Source: Bacteroidota bacterium (GTDB lineage: Bacteria > Bacteroidota > Ignavibacteria > Kapaibacteriales > UBA2268). From it: a stretch of 9,113 nt of DNA. A model generated the notes under the pieces. It was given only the letters and a program-made list of their open reading frames with translations, ran no database searches and was not told where the DNA came from. A program made the position numbers and the translations under genes. The stretch covers positions 1-9,113 of the forward strand of contig JAJRPT010000182.1 in the NCBI GenBank assembly GCA_024280675.1, written 5' to 3'. Position 1 is the first letter of the stretch, and every line of letters starts with the position of its first letter. Below, one piece after another: positions 6,288 through 9,113 of this stretch.

Positions 6288-6335
6288 TATCAATGTCGCA
6301 TGAGTTGTAAATATATACACGTCAGAGATATAAGA
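6258..6335 (+). repeat. Nested inverted repeats around the atpF stop codon
   Basis: TCTTATATCTC (6258-6268) is perfectly complementary to GAGATATAAGA (6325-6335), an 11-bp stem closing a 56-base loop. Inside it GATATTAA (6270-6277) pairs perfectly with TTAATATC (6284-6291) around a 6-base loop, overlapping the atpF stop at 6285-6287. Both stems are AT-rich and therefore weak. The nesting at a gene end may mark an mRNA processing or stability element, or may be chance. Confidence 0.35.
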
Positions 6336-6378
6336 TAATCACTTAATTTATCAACAATAAAAATTAATCTATAAAGAA

Positions 6379-6924
6379 ATGATTGAAAAGAAAATATCCG
6401 AACGATACGCCCGAGCATTGTTTTCCATTGCAGAAGAAATAAAGCAAATTGAGGGGACCTACGATGACCTTTTGCAAATACGCTCTGTTGTAGAATCATC
6501 GAGGGAAATGCAAGTGATGCTCGTAAATCCAGTCATAAAGTATGACATGAAAATTAATATTTTTAAAGAGATTTTCTCTGGCAAAGTCTCGAAATTGACT
6601 TATGATTTCCTTGTGCTGATAATAAAAAAGCAAAGAGAAATGATGATAATCTCTATTATCGCTCAGTTTGAAATACTTTTTAATATAAAAAATAATAGGA
6701 TGCCAACCCTTGTGACAACGGCCATTGAGTTGGACGAGAAGACTAAGTCATTTATCACTAATAAAATATCAGAGATTACACAGAAAGAATCTATTACTAG
6801 CTTTGAAATCGACCCATCAATTAAGGCTGGGGTCAAAGTGTTGATCGATGACTGGGTCTATGACGCAGGATTGGAAACTAAACTTGACAGGATTCATCAT
6901 GCTTTAATTCATGGTTCTGCATGA
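6379..6924 (+). CDS. atpH: ATP synthase subunit delta (OSCP homologue)
   Basis: 181 residues, the usual length for delta, which caps the F1 alpha3beta3 head and joins it to the b stalk. The N-terminal helical domain begins with the typical ISERYARALFSIAEE (RYARALF at 9-15). It continues with an NPVI element and a KLTYDFLVLIIKKQRE helix matching the family's F..LI..K.R pattern. The C-terminal domain contains DPSIKAGVKVLIDDWVYDAG, equivalent to the conserved strand of the family (DPSLIGGFVLRIGDRVIDAS type), and then a final helix. The start lacks a clear Shine-Dalgarno sequence; only A-rich bases precede it. It sits in the standard place between atpF and atpA. Confidence 0.95.
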   Translation: MIEKKISERYARALFSIAEEIKQIEGTYDDLLQIRSVVESSREMQVMLVNPVIKYDMKINIFKEIFSGKVSKLTYDFLVLIIKKQREMMIISIIAQFEILFNIKNNRMPTLVTTAIELDEKTKSFITNKISEITQKESITSFEIDPSIKAGVKVLIDDWVYDAGLETKLDRIHHALIHGSA

Positions 6925-6986
6925 TTTATTAGGGAATTTGAAAAAAAGAAAATAACAAAATAATTTAATTAAGGTATAAAAAAATA

Positions 6987-8537
6987 ATGGTAGATGTAAG
7001 ACCTGAAGAAATTTCAGCCATACTTCGCCGTCAGCTTTCTGGATTTGAGAACGAAGCTGACATTTATGAAGTAGGTACAGTGTTGCAAATTGGCGATGGT
7101 GTCGCGCGTGTTTACGGACTCACAAAAGTAATGGCATCAGAGCTTGTGGAATTCCCAAATGGAGTTATGGGAATGGTTCTTAACCTCGAAGAAGACAATG
7201 TCGGAGTGATTCTATTCGGTGAAGATAGGCTTGTAAAAGAGGGCGACACTGTCAAGCGTACTGGTCGTGTGGCATCGGTTCCGATTGGAGAAGCCTTGCT
7301 TGGCCGTGTTGTCAATTCACTCGGGATACCAATTGACGGCAAAGGTGTGATTAACACAGATAAAACTTATCCTATTGAGAGGAAAGCACCCGGTGTGATG
7401 GACCGCCAACCGGTTTCTGAACCATTGCAAACTGGCTTGAAATCGGTAGATGCACTAATTCCAATTGGACGTGGACAACGTGAATTGATAATTGGTGATA
7501 GGCAAACGGGCAAGACTGCCGTTGCAATCGATACCATTATTAATCAAAAATACACACACTCCGAAGAAGCTAAGAAAATTGGTATTAATCCTGTTTATTG
7601 CATTTATGTTGCCGTTGGGCAAAAGGGCTCAACGGTTGCTCAAGTGGTTTCTGTTTTAGAAAAGCATGGAGCGATGGAGTATACAATTATTGTTGCAGCA
7701 AACGCATCCGACCCAGCTCCGATGCAGTTTATTGCACCTTATGCGGGTTGCTCGATGGGTGAGTTTTTTAGGGACAATGGCCGCCATTCATTAATTATTT
7801 ATGATGACCTCTCAAAACAAGCCGCTGCCTATCGCCAGGTATCTTTGCTATTGCGTCGCCCTCCAGGACGTGAAGCATATCCAGGTGATGTGTTTTATCT
7901 TCACAGTCGTTTGCTAGAGCGCGCGGCAAAGATGAGTGACGAAAAAGGTGCTGGATCGCTTACCGCTCTTCCCGTTATCGAAACTCAAGCCGGTGACGTT
8001 TCGGCTTACATCCCAACTAATGTGATTTCGATAACTGATGGTCAGATTTATCTTGAGCAAAGCCTGTTCAATGCTGGTGTTCGCCCTGCTCTTAATGTTG
8101 GTATCTCAGTGTCTCGTGTGGGTGGAGCAGCACAAGTGAAAGCTATGAAAAAAGTTGCTGGTCCTCTTAAACTCGAGCTTGCAATGTTTCGTGAGCTTGA
8201 AGCATTTGCAAAATTTGGTTCAGATCTTGACAAATCAACTCAAGCACAACTTACTCGTGGCGAGCGGCTTACCGAAATATTAAAGCAAGCTCAATATGTT
8301 CCGGTGCCGATTGATATTCAGATTGTACTGATTTATTGTGCCACAAAAGGGCATCTCGACCCACTCCCTGTTGAGGCGTTGAAAAGATATGAAATGGAAA
8401 TTACTGAATTTATGGAAAATTCCTATAGCGAGTTGCTGGCAGATTTGAGAGAAAAAGCTGCACTGACAAAAGAAATTATTTCTGGACTTGACGAGGCTAT
8501 TGCTAAGTTTAATTCTATATTTTCAGTGGATGCTTAA
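6987..8537 (+). CDS. atpA: ATP synthase subunit alpha (F1)
   Basis: 516 residues, full length compared with E. coli alpha (513). Three alpha alternate with three beta in the F1 head; alpha binds a non-exchanged nucleotide and completes the catalytic sites on beta. The Walker A loop GDRQTGKT is at 170-177 (K176), the Walker B strand LIIYDD at 269-274 and the following SKQAAAYRQVSLLLRRPPGR block is intact. The alpha/beta signature region PGDVFYLHSRLLERAAK follows. The arginine finger lies in SVSRVGGAAQ as R377, equivalent to E. coli R376. An AAGG at 6971-6974 is 12 bases from the ATG, too far for a strong ribosome site. In most bacteria atpG follows; here an unrelated gene, hldD, begins 21 bp downstream. 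Confidence 0.98.
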   Translation: MVDVRPEEISAILRRQLSGFENEADIYEVGTVLQIGDGVARVYGLTKVMASELVEFPNGVMGMVLNLEEDNVGVILFGEDRLVKEGDTVKRTGRVASVPIGEALLGRVVNSLGIPIDGKGVINTDKTYPIERKAPGVMDRQPVSEPLQTGLKSVDALIPIGRGQRELIIGDRQTGKTAVAIDTIINQKYTHSEEAKKIGINPVYCIYVAVGQKGSTVAQVVSVLEKHGAMEYTIIVAANASDPAPMQFIAPYAGCSMGEFFRDNGRHSLIIYDDLSKQAAAYRQVSLLLRRPPGREAYPGDVFYLHSRLLERAAKMSDEKGAGSLTALPVIETQAGDVSAYIPTNVISITDGQIYLEQSLFNAGVRPALNVGISVSRVGGAAQVKAMKKVAGPLKLELAMFRELEAFAKFGSDLDKSTQAQLTRGERLTEILKQAQYVPVPIDIQIVLIYCATKGHLDPLPVEALKRYEMEITEFMENSYSELLADLREKAALTKEIISGLDEAIAKFNSIFSVDA

Positions 8538-8558
8538 TTTATTTTTCTAAAAAGCAAA

Positions 8559-9113
8559 ATGAATGATAAAATTATCATATTGACCGGCGGTGCGGGATTT
8601 ATTGGTTCATGCTTTTTAAAAAAGTTGAATGATAATGGCATTGAAAATATTCTTATTGTTGATAATTTGGGAAAGACCGAGAAGTGGCGTAATCTAGTCG
8701 GGAAGAAATACAGAGGGTATACCCATAAATCTGAATTTCGTAAACAGCTTAAACAGGGAAATTTCAATGGCAGTGTCGAAGCAATATTTCATTTCGGAGC
8801 ATGTTCTTCAACAACTGAACTTGACATTGATTATCTCTACCAAAATAATGCACTGTACTCCCAAGAGCTCTGCGGCTTTGCCATTGAAGAGGGGATTCCA
8901 TTTCATTATGCTTCGAGTGCGGCGACTTATGGGGCAGGAGAAAGTGGATATTCGGATGAAACCTTTGACACATTAAAACCATTAAATGGCTACGGTTGGT
9001 CAAAGCATGAATTTGACCAGTGGGTGAGAAAAAAGGGCTTTGATTATAAGGTGTGTGGATATAAGTTCTTTAACGTATTTGGTCCGAACGAATATCACAA
9101 AGGTCCAATGACA
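8559..9113 (+). CDS. hldD: ADP-L-glycero-D-manno-heptose 6-epimerase (3' end outside window)
   Basis: The first 185 residues of an NAD(P)-dependent extended short-chain dehydrogenase/epimerase. It converts ADP-D-glycero-D-manno-heptose to the L,D form used in the lipopolysaccharide inner core. The N-terminal dinucleotide loop is TGGAGFIG (9-16). IVDNLG ends the second strand, FGACSSTTE matches the HldD-typical GACSSTTE, and YASSAATYG precedes the catalytic Y145xxxK149 (YGWSK). FFNVFGPNEYHKGPM matches the family's FNVYGPREGHKGSM. The many HldD-specific matches favour this over a generic UDP-sugar epimerase. The ATG at 8559 has no clear ribosome site. With only 21 bp after atpA and no terminator between them, it is probably transcribed with the atp operon. 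It implies an LPS-bearing outer membrane. Confidence 0.93.
   Translation, partial: MNDKIIILTGGAGFIGSCFLKKLNDNGIENILIVDNLGKTEKWRNLVGKKYRGYTHKSEFRKQLKQGNFNGSVEAIFHFGACSSTTELDIDYLYQNNALYSQELCGFAIEEGIPFHYASSAATYGAGESGYSDETFDTLKPLNGYGWSKHEFDQWVRKKGFDYKVCGYKFFNVFGPNEYHKGPMT

Noticed and set aside
8534..9003. Minus-strand open frames 8534-8767 and 8764-9003 and the plus-strand frame 8767-8976
   Set aside because: All lie over hldD, which has clear family motifs from 8559 to the right edge.

Overview
The window looks like part of the chromosome of an AT-rich, Gram-negative bacterium, most likely from the Bacteroidetes/Chlorobi (FCB) side of the tree. This placement is inference from gene order and protein style: an atpZ-(atpI-like)-atpB-E-F-H-A block without atpD/atpC, an AtpB with a long His-rich N-terminal tail, a MutA-type mutase half, few clear Shine-Dalgarno sites, and an LPS-heptose gene (hldD) that implies an outer membrane. 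No rRNA, tRNA, CRISPR array or mobile element was recognised.

Positions 2-2602 (+) hold the 3' part of a very long open frame. It is open without a stop from the window's left edge. Its first ~175 codons read as the C-terminal half of a non-catalytic methylmalonyl-CoA mutase small subunit (MutA). They run in frame into an almost complete catalytic large subunit (MutB) with its own B12-binding domain. This apparent single-chain MutA-MutB fusion is the most unusual thing in the window. The first ATG in the visible part (368) lies inside the MutA barrel and is not the start.

Positions 2592-3611 (-) hold a cysteine synthase (CysK family) gene, convergent with the mutase gene and overlapping it by 11 bp. 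Positions 3612-3901 are a 290-bp AT-rich divergent intergenic region with a perfect 7-bp inverted repeat. It must hold the cysK promoter and probably that of the ATP synthase operon.

Positions 3902-8537 (+) hold an ATP synthase operon: atpZ, a small membrane protein in the atpI position, atpB (a), atpE (c), atpF (b), atpH (delta) and atpA (alpha). The first three genes overlap by 4 and 8 bp and are probably translationally coupled. atpE and atpF are the only members with a clear, well-spaced GGAG ribosome site. A strong hairpin lies between them and may help make the many c subunits needed per complex. The residues of the a and c subunits indicate a proton-driven, not sodium-driven, enzyme.

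At 8559, 21 bp after atpA and where atpG (gamma) usually sits, a gene for ADP-glycero-manno-heptose 6-epimerase (hldD) begins and runs off the right edge. The genes for gamma, beta and epsilon must therefore lie elsewhere or further downstream.
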